From Rugamonas fusca (GTDB taxonomy: Bacteria; Pseudomonadota; Gammaproteobacteria; Burkholderiales; Burkholderiaceae_D), in assembly GCF_014042365.1 (NCBI RefSeq), contig NZ_JACEZS010000011.1:1-64000 (forward strand): DNA of 64,000 nt, given 5' to 3'. This document shows, piece after piece, positions 16,215-25,753 of this stretch. A program made the translations under genes and the position numbers. Every line of letters begins with the position of its first letter. The first letter of the stretch is position 1. The notes below the pieces were generated by a model. It did no database searches and was not told where the DNA came from. It saw only the letters and a list, made by a program, of their open reading frames with translations.

Positions 16215-16976
16215 ATGAAGAAACTGATTCTCGCAACCGCTGTTCTGGCCGCATTCGCCGGCGGCCAAGTCCACGCCGAGGACGCCGCACCGGCCGCCAA
16301 GCCTGACAACGAGACGACCTTCAATGCCGCCGTCGTGTCGGATTACCGCTATCGTGGCATTTCGCAGACCCGCCTGAAGCCTGCCCTGCAAGGTGGCTTC
16401 GACTACACCAACAACCCCACCGGCTTCTATGCCGGCACTTGGCTGTCGACCATCAAGTGGACCAAGGACGCGGGTGGCAGCGGCGATATCGAATGGGACC
16501 TGTATGCGGGCAAGCGCGGTCAGGTGACGGAGGCCGTGTCCTATGACGTAGGCGTGCTGAGTTACGTCTATCCGTCGAACGACCTGGGCCATGTGGCCGG
16601 TTTCGCCAACGCCAATACCACCGAAATTTACGGCCAGATCGGCGCCGGCCCTGCCTATGTGAAATATTCGCACGCGCTGACGAACCTGTTCGGCTTCGTC
16701 GATAGCAAGAACAGCGGCTACCTGGACATCGGCGCCAATATCGAAGCGGGCGAAGGCATCACCATCAACCTGCACGCCGGCCACCAGAAAGTGAAGGGCA
16801 CGGATGTGGCCAGCTATACCGACTGGAAGATCGGCGCCACCAAGGACTTCGGCGTGGTCAGCGGTGCGCTGGCCGTGATCGGCACCAACGCCAATGAAAC
16901 GGCCTACGCTTCGCCCGCCAACGGCAAGTTCCTGGGCAAGACAGCACTCGTCTTGACCGTCAGCAAGACTTTCTAA
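16215..16976 (+). CDS. TorF-family putative porin
   Basis: Outer-membrane beta-barrel of 253 residues. The signal peptide MKKLILATAVLAAFAGGQVHA ends at AxA. The mature start contains FNAAVVSDYRYRGISQT, the signature of the TorF / gcw_chp (PF09694) family, and the protein ends in SKTF with a C-terminal Phe. It sits between the second ACT-like gene and kdp. It is likely co-expressed under K+ limitation through promoter 3 (inference), perhaps to admit cations. Start set by the AGGAAGA site 8 nt upstream. Confidence 0.85.
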   Translation: MKKLILATAVLAAFAGGQVHAEDAAPAAKPDNETTFNAAVVSDYRYRGISQTRLKPALQGGFDYTNNPTGFYAGTWLSTIKWTKDAGGSGDIEWDLYAGKRGQVTEAVSYDVGVLSYVYPSNDLGHVAGFANANTTEIYGQIGAGPAYVKYSHALTNLFGFVDSKNSGYLDIGANIEAGEGITINLHAGHQKVKGTDVASYTDWKIGATKDFGVVSGALAVIGTNANETAYASPANGKFLGKTALVLTVSKTF

Positions 16977-17031
16977 GCCCGTTCCGGCCGGTCCTTGCCG
17001 ACTGGTCAGACACTCCCCCGGGCTGCTTGCC

Positions 17032-17065
17032 GGGGCCGGATCCGCAGTCCGGCCCCGGTTTTTTT
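17032..17065 (+). terminator. Strong rho-independent terminator after the porin
   Basis: GGGGCCGGA, a 7-nt loop, TCCGGCCCC, then GG and seven T. A 9-bp perfect stem; it separates the porin unit from the kdp operon. Confidence 0.85.
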
Positions 17066-17111
17066 CGCCGGAGACAGGCGCGACAGACAAGATCGCTGCC
17101 GCGTCTGAATT

Positions 17112-17187
17112 TTTACACCTTGTTTACGCGGCGGCGCCTAGTCTTTACAACACTTTTAGGCCGTCTCCGCTAACCTTCTTACTATCA
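17112..17187 (+). promoter_or_regulatory. KdpE-type promoter 4 (kdpFABCDE)
   Basis: Two direct-repeat boxes: TTTACA-N5-TTTACG (17112-17128) and TTTACA-N5-TTTAGG (17144-17160). The second is followed by 8 bp, GCTAACC (17169-17175), 7 bp and TATC (17183-17186). As this is the promoter of kdp itself, it anchors the motif as a KdpE-controlled element. The same double-box design is seen upstream of kup. Confidence 0.75.
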
Positions 17188-17207
17188 AAACAAGACCTTT
17201 TAGGGTG

Positions 17208-17306
17208 ATGACGATGGACATAGTATTTATCGGTGCGATCGTGGCCTTCCTGGCCGTGACGGTGGCCTTTGCCGCCGGTTGCGACAAACTGGGAGGCACG
17301 CAATGA
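17208..17306 (+). CDS. Small membrane protein overlapping kdpF
   Basis: A 32-codon frame, [20 protein letters not shown] then [12 protein letters not shown]. It has one hydrophobic helix ending in a Cys/Asp-containing tail. The start may be ATG 17208 or ATG 17214; the latter has the better spacing from TAGGGTG. Its TGA overlaps the kdpF ATG (ATGA), so translation is probably coupled. It lies directly behind the KdpE-type promoter. Small proteins of this kind occur before kdpF in other proteobacteria but are often not annotated; a role as a pump or sensor accessory is inference. Confidence 0.6.
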   Translation: MTMDIVFIGAIVAFLAVTVAFAAGCDKLGGTQ

Positions 17307-17392
17307 ACACCTTTTATGTGATCGGGGCGCTGGCCTCGGCTGGCCTGCTGGTGTATCTGGTGGTGGCCTTGCTGAAAGCGGAGGAACTGTGA
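17303..17392 (+). CDS. kdpF: KdpF, small subunit of the K+ ATPase
   Basis: A 29-residue single-helix membrane peptide ([20 protein letters not shown], then VALLKAEEL). The length and the L.VYL..ALL..E.L pattern are typical of KdpF, which stabilises the KdpFABC complex. GGGAGG lies 7 nt upstream. Its stop TGA overlaps the kdpA ATG (TGATG), and its start overlaps the preceding small ORF. Confidence 0.92.
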   Translation: MNTFYVIGALASAGLLVYLVVALLKAEEL

Positions 17393-19209
17393 TGACCATG
17401 CAATCATTCATGCTGCTGGCGGTCTTCCTGGCCGTGCTGCTGGCGCTGGCCTACCCGCTGGGTATCGTGCTGGCCCGCGTGGGCGACGGTTCTGCCGTGC
17501 CCGGGCTGGGCTGGCTGGGCAAGCTGGAACAGCTGCTGTACCGCGCCGCCGGCATCGCCGGCAAGGACGGCAAGGTTGAAGGCCAGAACTGGAAGGCTTA
17601 CGCCGTCGCTCTGCTGGCGTTCAACGCCCTGGGCGCGCTGGCCGTGTACGGCCTGCAGCGCGTGCAGCAATGGCTGCCGCTGAATCCACAGGCCATGGCC
17701 AACGTCAGCCCGGATTCGGCCTTCAACACGGCCGTCAGCTTCGTCTCCAACACCAACTGGCAGGGCTACAGCGGCGAACAGGCCATGAGCTACCTGACCC
17801 AGATGCTGGTGCTGGCGGGTCAGAACTTCTTCTCGGCCGCTACCGGCATCGCCGTGGCCTATGCCCTGATCCGTGGCTTCTCGTCGCGCTCGGCCAAATC
17901 GATCGGCAACTTCTGGGTCGATATCACTCGCTCCACGCTGTACGTGTTGCTGCCGCTGTCGCTGGTGTTCGCCGTGTTTCTGGTGGGGCAGGGCGCGATC
18001 CAGAACTTCTCGGCCTACAAGGAAGTGACCCTGCTCGATCCCGTCACCTACACCCAACCAAAAGTGGGCGCAGACGGCCAGCCGCTGAAGGACGCCAAGG
18101 GCGAACCTGTGACGGAAACGTTGACCACCACCACCCAGACCATCGCCATGGGGCCGGTCGCCTCGCAGGAAGCGATCAAGATGCTGGGAACCAACGGCGG
18201 CGGCTTCTTCAACGCCAATTCCGCGCACCCTTATGAAAACCCGACGCCGCTGGCGAACTTCTTCCAGATGATCGCTATCTTCCTGATCCCGGCCGGCCTG
18301 TGCTTCGCCTTCGGCCGCATGGTGGGCGACCTGCGCCAGGGTTGGGCCGTGCTGGCCGCGATGACGCTGCTGTTCGTCGTTTGCACCGTCGCCGTGATGG
18401 GCGCTGAACAGCAGGCCCACCCCGCCCTGCAGGCCATGGGTGTGGACCAGGGTATGAGCGCCCTGCAGGCCGGTGGCAACATGGAAGGCAAGGAAACCCG
18501 CTTCGGCATCAGCGCATCGACCCTGTTCGCCGCCGTTACCACGGCTGCTTCCTGCGGCGCCGTCAATTCCATGCATGACTCCTTCATGCCGCTGGGCGGC
18601 ATGATCCCCATGCTGCTGATCCAGTTCGGTGAGGTGATCTTCGGCGGTGTTGGCTCGGGCCTGTACGGCATGCTGATCTTCGCCATCCTGGCCGTGTTCA
18701 TCGCCGGCCTGATGATAGGCCGTACGCCGGAATACCTGGGCAAGAAAATCCAGTCGTACGAAATGAAGATGACCTCGATCGCCATCCTCGTCACGCCCAC
18801 GCTGGTGCTGGCCGGCACCGCCATTGCCGTGTTGACGGACGCGGGCAAGGCAGGCATTGCCAACCCTGGTGCACACGGCTTCTCCGAAATCCTGTACGCC
18901 TTCAGTTCGGCGGCCAACAACAACGGCAGCGCCTTCGCCGGCCTGTCCGCCAACACGCCGTTCTACAACACCATGCTGGCCATTGCCATGTGGTTCGGTC
19001 GCTTCGCCATGATTGTGCCGATTCTGGCCGTGGCAGGGTCGCTGGCTGGTAAGAAGCGCCTGGAGGCCAATGCCGGCACCATGCCCACCCACGGCCCCAT
19101 CTTCGTCGGCTTGCTGGTCGGCGTGGTGGCCCTGGTTGGCGTGCTCAATTACGTCCCGGCGCTGGCGCTCGGCCCCGTGGTCGAACACTTGCAGCTGTTC
19201 GCTCGTTAA
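17392..19209 (+). CDS. kdpA: KdpA, K+-translocating subunit
   Basis: The K+-channel-like subunit of the high-affinity KdpFABC ATPase, 605 residues, about 10 membrane helices. It belongs to the SKT superfamily; the selectivity-filter regions are visible ([66 protein letters not shown]). I start at MTMQSF, which overlaps the kdpF stop; the upstream part of the longer frame is the kdpF region read in another phase. kdpB follows 15 bp later. Confidence 0.97.
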   Translation: MTMQSFMLLAVFLAVLLALAYPLGIVLARVGDGSAVPGLGWLGKLEQLLYRAAGIAGKDGKVEGQNWKAYAVALLAFNALGALAVYGLQRVQQWLPLNPQAMANVSPDSAFNTAVSFVSNTNWQGYSGEQAMSYLTQMLVLAGQNFFSAATGIAVAYALIRGFSSRSAKSIGNFWVDITRSTLYVLLPLSLVFAVFLVGQGAIQNFSAYKEVTLLDPVTYTQPKVGADGQPLKDAKGEPVTETLTTTTQTIAMGPVASQEAIKMLGTNGGGFFNANSAHPYENPTPLANFFQMIAIFLIPAGLCFAFGRMVGDLRQGWAVLAAMTLLFVVCTVAVMGAEQQAHPALQAMGVDQGMSALQAGGNMEGKETRFGISASTLFAAVTTAASCGAVNSMHDSFMPLGGMIPMLLIQFGEVIFGGVGSGLYGMLIFAILAVFIAGLMIGRTPEYLGKKIQSYEMKMTSIAILVTPTLVLAGTAIAVLTDAGKAGIANPGAHGFSEILYAFSSAANNNGSAFAGLSANTPFYNTMLAIAMWFGRFAMIVPILAVAGSLAGKKRLEANAGTMPTHGPIFVGLLVGVVALVGVLNYVPALALGPVVEHLQLFAR

Positions 19210-19224
19210 TCTCAGGAGTACAAG

Positions 19225-21351
19225 ATGTCACAAGCTCAAACGTCTCAGAAAGAGATGACGATCTTTACCAACCCGCCAGCCAAAAAGCTCAAGCTGTTCG
19301 ATTCCGAACTGGTGGTTCCGGCGATCATCGACTCGTTCAAGAAACTCAGCCCGCGCACCCAGCTGCGCAGCCCCGTGATGTTCGTCGTCTACGTGGGCAG
19401 CATCATCACCACGCTGCTGTACGTGCAGTCGCTGGTGGGCCAGGGCGAGGCGCCATCCGGCTTCATCCTGGCCACCTCGATCTGGCTGTGGTTCACGGTG
19501 CTGTTCGCCAACTTCGCCGAAGCGTTGGCCGAAGGCCGCAGCAAGGCCCAGGCGGCCTCGCTGCGCAGCCTGAAGCAGACCGTCACGGCCAAGAAGCTAG
19601 CCAGCCCCAAGCACGGCACCACCTGGCTGCCGCAGGCCGCCACCGATCTGCGCAAGGGTAACTACATCCTGGTCGAAGCTGGCGACGTGATTCCCATCGA
19701 CGGTGAAGTGATCGAAGGCGTGGCATCGGTCGACGAGAGCGCCATCACGGGCGAATCGGCGCCCGTGATCCGCGAGTCGGGCGGTGACTTTTCGTCCGTC
19801 ACGGGCGGCACTCGCGTGCTGTCGGACTGGCTGGTTGTGAAAGTGACGGCCAACCCCGGTGAAACCTTCCTCGACCGCATGATTTCGATGGTGGAGGGCG
19901 CCAAGCGCCAGAAGACCCCCAATGAAATCGCCCTGACCATCCTGCTGGTGGCGCTGACCATCGTATTCCTGGTGGTGACGGTAACGCTGCTGCCGTTCTC
20001 GCTGTTCTCGGTGGACGCGGCCAAGGCCGCCGGCATCGCCAGCAGCCCGATTTCCATCACGGTGCTGATCGCGCTGCTGGTGTGCCTGATCCCCACCACC
20101 ATCGGCGGCCTGCTGTCGGCCATCGGCGTTGCCGGTATGAGCCGCATGATGCAGGCCAACGTGATCGCCACCTCGGGCCGCGCCGTGGAGGCGGCCGGCG
20201 ATGTGGACGTGCTGCTGCTCGATAAGACGGGCACCATCACGCTAGGCAACCGCCAGGCATCGGCCTTCTTCCCCGCCCCGGGTGTGACGGAGCAGCAGCT
20301 GGCCGACGTGGCGCAACTGGCCTCGCTGGCCGATGAGACGCCGGAAGGGCGCAGCATCGTGGTGCTGGCCAAGCAGCGCTTCAATATCCGCGAGCGCGAA
20401 ATGGGCGCGCTGCACGCCGTCTTCGTGCCGTTCTCCGCCAACACCCGCATGAGTGGGGTGGACGTGGGTGACCGTCAGGTACGCAAAGGTGCGGCCGACA
20501 CGGTCAAGAAGCATGTGGAGGCGCTGGGCATGCCGTATCCGGTTGAAGTGACGCGCACCGTGGACGACGTGTCGCGCCGTGGCAGCACGCCGCTGGTGGT
20601 GGTGGATGGCGGCCGCGTGATGGGCGTGATCGAGCTGAAGGACATCGTCAAGGGCGGCATCAAGGAGCGCTTCGCGGAACTGCGCCGCATGGGCATCAAG
20701 ACCGTGATGATCACGGGTGACAACAAGCTGACGGCTGCCGCCATCGCTGCTGAAGCCGGAGTGGACGACTTCCTGGCCGAGGCCACGCCCGAGGACAAAC
20801 TGAAGCTGATCCGCAGCTACCAGGCCGAAGGCCGCTTGGTGGCCATGACGGGCGACGGCACCAACGATGCTCCCGCGCTGGCCCAGGCCGACGTGGCCGT
20901 GGCCATGAACTCGGGCACCCAGGCCGCCAAGGAAGCCGGCAACATGGTGGACCTCGATTCCAACCCCACCAAGCTGCTGGAGATTGTGGAAATCGGCAAG
21001 CAGATGCTGATGACACGCGGCTCGCTCACCACCTTCTCAATCGCCAACGACATCGCCAAGTATTTCGCCATCATCCCGGCCGCGTTCGTGGGCACTTATC
21101 CGGCCTTGAAGGCGCTCGACGTGATGCACTTGGCCAGCCCCAACTCGGCCATCATGTCGGCCGTGATCTTCAACGCGCTGATCATCGTGTTCCTGATCCC
21201 GCTGGCGCTCAAGGGCGTGCAGTACCGCGCCATCGGCGCTGCCGCGCTGCTGCGCCGGAACATCTGGATCTACGGCGTGGGCGGCGTCATCCTGCCCTTC
21301 GTCGGCATCAAGCTGATCGATATGATCCTGGCCACCTTGCATCTCGTCTAA
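19225..21351 (+). CDS. kdpB: KdpB, P-type ATPase catalytic subunit
   Basis: The catalytic subunit that couples ATP hydrolysis to K+ uptake, 708 residues. The actuator TGES is in [12 protein letters not shown]. The phosphorylated Asp is D333 in LLLDKTGTI. The hinge motif is [20 protein letters not shown]. The N-terminal segment [20 protein letters not shown] is characteristic. GGAG lies 8 nt before ATG. Spacing to kdpC is 63 bp. Confidence 0.98.
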   Translation: MSQAQTSQKEMTIFTNPPAKKLKLFDSELVVPAIIDSFKKLSPRTQLRSPVMFVVYVGSIITTLLYVQSLVGQGEAPSGFILATSIWLWFTVLFANFAEALAEGRSKAQAASLRSLKQTVTAKKLASPKHGTTWLPQAATDLRKGNYILVEAGDVIPIDGEVIEGVASVDESAITGESAPVIRESGGDFSSVTGGTRVLSDWLVVKVTANPGETFLDRMISMVEGAKRQKTPNEIALTILLVALTIVFLVVTVTLLPFSLFSVDAAKAAGIASSPISITVLIALLVCLIPTTIGGLLSAIGVAGMSRMMQANVIATSGRAVEAAGDVDVLLLDKTGTITLGNRQASAFFPAPGVTEQQLADVAQLASLADETPEGRSIVVLAKQRFNIREREMGALHAVFVPFSANTRMSGVDVGDRQVRKGAADTVKKHVEALGMPYPVEVTRTVDDVSRRGSTPLVVVDGGRVMGVIELKDIVKGGIKERFAELRRMGIKTVMITGDNKLTAAAIAAEAGVDDFLAEATPEDKLKLIRSYQAEGRLVAMTGDGTNDAPALAQADVAVAMNSGTQAAKEAGNMVDLDSNPTKLLEIVEIGKQMLMTRGSLTTFSIANDIAKYFAIIPAAFVGTYPALKALDVMHLASPNSAIMSAVIFNALIIVFLIPLALKGVQYRAIGAAALLRRNIWIYGVGGVILPFVGIKLIDMILATLHLV

Positions 21352-21414
21352 CCGCCGGCGCCGCCTGTTCCTTGCCCGGAGCGGGCGGCGCGGCTACCCT
21401 AATCAGGAGTTACC

Positions 21415-21999
21415 ATGTCTTCCATCATTCGTCCCGCCGTCGTCCTGTTCGGCGCGCTGACCGCCATCTGCGGCGTGCTCTATCCGCTGGCCGTGACCGG
21501 CATCGGCGCCGCCGCCTTCCCGGCGCAAGCGGCCGGCAGCATCGTTGAAGCCGGCGGCAAGCCGGTCGGCTCCAGCCTGATCGGCCAGGCATTCTCCTCG
21601 CCCAAGTATTTCTGGAGCCGGCCGTCGGCCACCTCCCCCATGCCCAACAACGGCGCCGGCTCCAGCGGTTCCAATTTGGGGCCGAACAACCCGGCCCAGA
21701 CCGACGCCGTCAAGGGCCGCGTTGCCGCATTGCAGGCGGCCGATCCCGGCAACAAGCTGCCCATCCCGGTCGACCTGGTGACGGCCTCGGGCAGTGGCCT
21801 GGACCCGGAAATCAGCCTGGCCGCCGCCAACTACCAGGTCCACCGCATCGCCGCAGCGCGCCAGCTCGATACGGCACGGGTGCAAGCCTTGATCGAGGCG
21901 CAGCGCCAGAACCAGTACCTGGGATTCTTTGGCGAGGCGCGGGTGAACGTGTTGGCGCTGAACCTGGCGCTGGACGCGGAACCGGGCCAGAAGCGTTAA
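21415..21999 (+). CDS. kdpC: KdpC, assembly/stabilising subunit
   Basis: Subunit with one membrane helix (about 5-30) and a periplasmic domain, 194 residues. Typical motifs: SSPKYFWSRPSAT, NLGPNNPAQTDAV, PIPVDLVTASGSGLDPEISL and a C-terminal VNVLALNLALD. It is the true partner of KdpB and serves as the reference for recognising the stand-alone KdpC-like protein at 12199. GGAG precedes the ATG. Confidence 0.97.
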   Translation: MSSIIRPAVVLFGALTAICGVLYPLAVTGIGAAAFPAQAAGSIVEAGGKPVGSSLIGQAFSSPKYFWSRPSATSPMPNNGAGSSGSNLGPNNPAQTDAVKGRVAALQAADPGNKLPIPVDLVTASGSGLDPEISLAAANYQVHRIAAARQLDTARVQALIEAQRQNQYLGFFGEARVNVLALNLALDAEPGQKR

Positions 22000-22032
22000 A
22001 CTGGCCGCTGCCGGCCATTTCCACAAGTATCC

Positions 22033-24783
22033 ATGTTCCCCAACGATAGCGAACGACCCGACCCGGACGCCTTGCTGGCGCAAGTGCAGGCGCAGGAGCG
22101 CAAGGCGGCGCGGGGCAGGCTACGCATTTATTTCGGCGCTTCGGCCGGCGTGGGCAAGACCTACGCCATGCTGGGCGCCGCCCGCAAGCTGCAGGCCGAC
22201 GGCCAGCAGGTGCTGGTGGGCGTGATCGAAACCCACGGGCGAAGCGAGACGGCGGCCATGCTCGAAGGGCTGGACGTGCTGCCCCTGAAGAAAATCGAGT
22301 ATCGTGGCAAGCAGATCGCCGAATTCGATATCGACGCTGCGCTGGAGCGCCATCCACCGCTGATCCTGATGGACGAGCTGGCGCACTCGAACGCGCCCGG
22401 CTCGCGCCATCCCAAGCGCTGGCAGGACGTTGATGAGCTGCTCGACGCGGGCATCGACGTGCTCACCACCGTCAACGTCCAGCATCTGGAAAGCCTGAAC
22501 GACGTGGTGGGTGGCATCACGGGCATCCGGGTGGCCGAGACGGTGCCCGACACGGTGTTCGACGAGGCCGACGAGGTGGTGCTGGTCGACATTCCCGCCG
22601 ACGAACTGCTGTCCCGCCTCAAGGGCGGCAAGGTGTACCAGGAACAGCAGGCCGAGCGCGCATCCAAGAATTTCTTCCGCAAGGGGAATCTGATCGCGCT
22701 GCGCGAGTTGGCCTTGCGCCGTACGGCCGACCGGATCGAGGACGACGTGCGGGCCTACCGGGTCGAGAAATCGATCGACGACATCTGGAAGACCGGCGCG
22801 TCGCTGCTGGCGTGCGTGGGGCCGACCCCGGACGCCGATCACACGGTGCGCAGCACGGCGCGCCTGGCCAGCCAGCTGGGCACGGATTGGCACGCCATCT
22901 ACGTGGAGACGCCGGCGTTGCAGCGCCTGTCCGCCCAGCAGCGCGAGCGCATCCTGAATTCGCTCAAGCTGGCCGAGACGCTGGGGGCCACGACGGCCGT
23001 CCTGTCGAGCGGCGACATCGCGCCTGCGGTGGTGGATTATGCGCGCAGTCACAATCTGTCCAAGATCGTGATGGCACGCGGCGGCGCCGGCCGGCCGTGG
23101 CGCCAGCCCCTGATCCGGCGCATGGCCGCCTGCGCGCCCGACATCGACCTGATCGAAATCGGCGAGTCGCCACATGAGCCTGTCGTCGCGCCGTCACGGC
23201 TGCGGCCGGAAGCCGACGCCGAGCTGGAGGAGGGCGACGCCAAGCGGCGCGTCGCGGGCTACCTGTGGGCCGCTGGCTCCGCGCTGGCGACGGCGCTTCT
23301 GGCCACGCCGTTGCTGACCTACCTGGACCTGGCCAATATCGCCATGCTGTTCCTGCTGGTGGTCATGCTGGTGGCCGTGCGCCATGGCCGTGGGCCGTCG
23401 GTATTGGCCACCTGTGTTTCCGTGGCCTGCTTCGACTTCTTCTTTGTGCCGCCGCGCTTCACGTTCGCCGTGTCGGATTTCCAGTACCTGATCACGTTCG
23501 CGGTCATGCTGGCGGTCGGCCTGATCACGGGCCGCCTGACCTCCGGCTTGCGCTTCCAGGTCAGGGTGGCTTCGCACCGCGAGGCCCGGTCACGCGCCTT
23601 GTATGAATTTGCCCGCGAACTGTCCGGCGCGCTGCAGGTCGAACAGATCTTCGAGACGACGCGCAGCTTCATCCAGAACGCTTTTCGTGCCCGCGCCACG
23701 CTGCTGGTGCCTGATGACGACGGGCGCTTGCAGTTGCCGCCGCAGGACCCGTCCGATGCCGCCGCCATGGCCCATCTGGCCGTGTTCGACAGCGGTATAG
23801 CCCAGTGGGCCTTTGACCACGCCGAGTGTGCCGGCCTGGGAACGGACACGCTGCCGGCCAGCCGCATCTTCTACCTGCCACTGGTGGCGCCCATGCGCAC
23901 GCGGGGCGTGCTGGCGATCCAGCCTGAACACCGGCGCTGGATCATGATCCCGGAACAACGCCAGCAGCTCGATACCTTCGCCGCGCTGGCCGCCATTGCG
24001 CTGGAGCGGGTGCACTACATCGAGGTGGCGCAAAACGCCTTGGTGGACATGGAGTCTGAACGGCTGCGCAACTCCTTGCTGGCCGCCCTGTCGCATGACC
24101 TGCGTACGCCGCTGACCTCGCTGGTGGGCTTGTCCGAATCGCTGGCCGGTTCGCGTCCGCCGCTATCGGAGCAGCAGCGGGAGCTGGCCGGCGCGCTGCA
24201 TTTCGAGGCGCTGCGCATGAGCGCCCTGGTATCGAACCTGCTCGACATGGCGCGCATCCAGAGCGGTGAAATCAAGTTCAACCTGCAATGGCAGGCGTTG
24301 GAGGAGGTGGTGGGCAGCGCGCTGCGGGCTGACCGCTTGCAGCTCAAGGACCACGTGGTGCGCACCGAGCTGGCGCCGGACCTGCCGCTGCTGCGCTTCG
24401 ACGCGGTGCTGATTGAACGGGTGCTGTGCAACCTGCTGGAGAACGCCGCCAAGTACACGCCGCCCGGTTCGCACATCACCGTCAGCGCAGCCTTGCGTGG
24501 CATGTTCGTGGACGTGACGGTCTATGATGACGGCCCCGGTTTACCGGCGGGCCGCGAAGACGCGATCTTTGAAAAATTTACCCGTGGCGAACGGGAGTCC
24601 GCCAAGCCCGGCGTTGGCCTGGGCCTGGCGATTTGCCGTGCGATCGTCGAGGCGCATGGCGGCACGATCGTGGCGGCGCCTTCGCCCGCCGGCGGCGCGG
24701 CCTTCGTGTTCACGCTGCCGGTGGGCAGTCCGCCCCCCATGCCCGATCTGGACGCCGACCACACAGGACCAAGCGATGAATGA
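22033..24783 (+). CDS. kdpD: KdpD, K+/turgor sensor histidine kinase
   Basis: Sensor kinase that phosphorylates KdpE under K+ limitation, 916 residues. Order: N-terminal KdpD ATP-binding domain with Walker A (FGASAGVGKTYAML), a UspA-like domain (about 255-375), four membrane helices (DUF4118, about 405-510), a GAF-like region, HisKA with H688 in LSHDLRTPLTSL, and HATPase (NLLENAAKYTPPG; GVGLGLAI). It begins 33 bp after kdpC and overlaps kdpE by 8 nt. Confidence 0.97.
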   Translation: MFPNDSERPDPDALLAQVQAQERKAARGRLRIYFGASAGVGKTYAMLGAARKLQADGQQVLVGVIETHGRSETAAMLEGLDVLPLKKIEYRGKQIAEFDIDAALERHPPLILMDELAHSNAPGSRHPKRWQDVDELLDAGIDVLTTVNVQHLESLNDVVGGITGIRVAETVPDTVFDEADEVVLVDIPADELLSRLKGGKVYQEQQAERASKNFFRKGNLIALRELALRRTADRIEDDVRAYRVEKSIDDIWKTGASLLACVGPTPDADHTVRSTARLASQLGTDWHAIYVETPALQRLSAQQRERILNSLKLAETLGATTAVLSSGDIAPAVVDYARSHNLSKIVMARGGAGRPWRQPLIRRMAACAPDIDLIEIGESPHEPVVAPSRLRPEADAELEEGDAKRRVAGYLWAAGSALATALLATPLLTYLDLANIAMLFLLVVMLVAVRHGRGPSVLATCVSVACFDFFFVPPRFTFAVSDFQYLITFAVMLAVGLITGRLTSGLRFQVRVASHREARSRALYEFARELSGALQVEQIFETTRSFIQNAFRARATLLVPDDDGRLQLPPQDPSDAAAMAHLAVFDSGIAQWAFDHAECAGLGTDTLPASRIFYLPLVAPMRTRGVLAIQPEHRRWIMIPEQRQQLDTFAALAAIALERVHYIEVAQNALVDMESERLRNSLLAALSHDLRTPLTSLVGLSESLAGSRPPLSEQQRELAGALHFEALRMSALVSNLLDMARIQSGEIKFNLQWQALEEVVGSALRADRLQLKDHVVRTELAPDLPLLRFDAVLIERVLCNLLENAAKYTPPGSHITVSAALRGMFVDVTVYDDGPGLPAGREDAIFEKFTRGERESAKPGVGLGLAICRAIVEAHGGTIVAAPSPAGGAAFVFTLPVGSPPPMPDLDADHTGPSDE

Positions 24784-25474
24784 ACCCATGCCCACCGCCT
24801 TGCTGGTGGAGGACGAACCACAAATCCGGCGTTTCCTGCGCACCGCGCTTGAAGAAGAGGGCTGGCAGGTGTTTGAGTCGGGCCTGCTGCAACGGGGGCT
24901 GATCGACGCCGGCACCCGCACCCCGGACCTGATCGTACTTGACCTGGGTTTGCCGGACGGCGACGGCATCGATTTCATTACGGATATCCGCAAGTGGTCA
25001 GCCGTGCCTATCGTTGTCTTGTCGGCGCGGGTCAGCGAGACGGAAAAGATACGTGCGCTTGATGCGGGTGCCGACGACTACCTGACCAAACCGTTCGGCA
25101 TGGGGGAGTTTCTGGCGCGGGTGCGCGCCACGCTGCGCCGCCAGCGCCAACCGGAGGCAGGGCTTGGCGGCACCGTCCGCTTCGGCGACGTCGAGGTGGA
25201 CTTGAAGGGACGCTGGGTCAGCAAGGGGGGGAAGCGTGTGCACCTGACGCCGACTGAATACCGCTTGCTGGCCCTGCTGGTCAGCAATGCCGGCCGGGTC
25301 ATGAGCAACCCGCAATTGCTGCGGGCGATCTGGGGGCCGTCGCAAGTCGAGAGCGGCCACTACCTGCGCATTTACATGGGCCATCTGCGCCACAAGCTGG
25401 AGGACGATCCGGCCCAGCCACGTTACCTGCTGACGGAAACGGCCGTTGGCTACCGCTTGCAGCTGCCTGGTTGA
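24776..25474 (+). CDS. kdpE: KdpE, OmpR-type response regulator
   Basis: DNA-binding regulator of 232 residues. The receiver domain has the acidic pair in LLVEDEPQIRR, the phosphorylated Asp at residue 56 (LIVLDLGLPDGDG) and a Lys in DDYLTKPFG. The C-terminal winged helix includes VHLTPTEYRLLALLVSNAGR and QVESGHYLRIYMGHLRHKL. The start is inside the end of kdpD (ATGAATGA). It is predicted to bind the TTTA-type direct repeats found at five promoters in this region. Confidence 0.97.
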   Translation: MNEPMPTALLVEDEPQIRRFLRTALEEEGWQVFESGLLQRGLIDAGTRTPDLIVLDLGLPDGDGIDFITDIRKWSAVPIVVLSARVSETEKIRALDAGADDYLTKPFGMGEFLARVRATLRRQRQPEAGLGGTVRFGDVEVDLKGRWVSKGGKRVHLTPTEYRLLALLVSNAGRVMSNPQLLRAIWGPSQVESGHYLRIYMGHLRHKLEDDPAQPRYLLTETAVGYRLQLPG

Positions 25475-25500
25475 CGGCGCCGGCCGCCATGCTGGCGATG

Positions 25501-25576
25501 TTTACGCAATGTTTACACAGCGGCGACATTTTTTTACAGCATCTTTAGGGCGTGCGCGCTAAGCTTTTATATACCG
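25501..25576 (+). promoter_or_regulatory. KdpE-type promoter 5 (small protein and kup)
   Basis: Two boxes, TTTACG-N5-TTTACA (25501-25517) and TTTACA-N5-TTTAGG (25533-25549), then 8 bp, GCTAAGC (25558-25564), 7 bp and TACC (25572-25575). The two-box layout matches the kdp promoter with the same 32-bp offset between boxes. The following ATACCGAAACCAC is shared with promoter 2. Confidence 0.7.
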
Positions 25577-25597
25577 AAACCACGAGGTCATAGGTAT

Positions 25598-25753
25598 ATG
25601 AGCGAACATCGAGTCGATTGGAGCCGCCCGGTCGCGGCGCACCATGGACGGCATATCCATCGCAAGAATCTGCGGGCACTCTATCTGCTCGCCGCGACCG
25701 GACTGATCAGCGTGATATTCCAGCTGCTGCTGTTCTGGCTGAGGGCGCTGTGA
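25598..25753 (+). CDS. Small membrane protein translationally coupled to kup
   Basis: A 51-residue protein: a His/Arg-rich cytoplasmic N-terminus (MSEHRVDWSRPVAAHHGRHI), then one membrane helix (NLRALYLLAATGLISVIFQL and the following LLFWLRAL). GAGGT lies 9 nt upstream, and its TGA overlaps the GTG start of kup (GTGA). The junction H..NLRA.(Y)LL resembles the N-terminus of the stand-alone KdpC-like protein (HSANLRAYLLLG), which also sits behind a KdpE-type promoter. Role unknown; possibly a Kup accessory peptide. Confidence 0.6.
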   Translation: MSEHRVDWSRPVAAHHGRHIHRKNLRALYLLAATGLISVIFQLLLFWLRAL

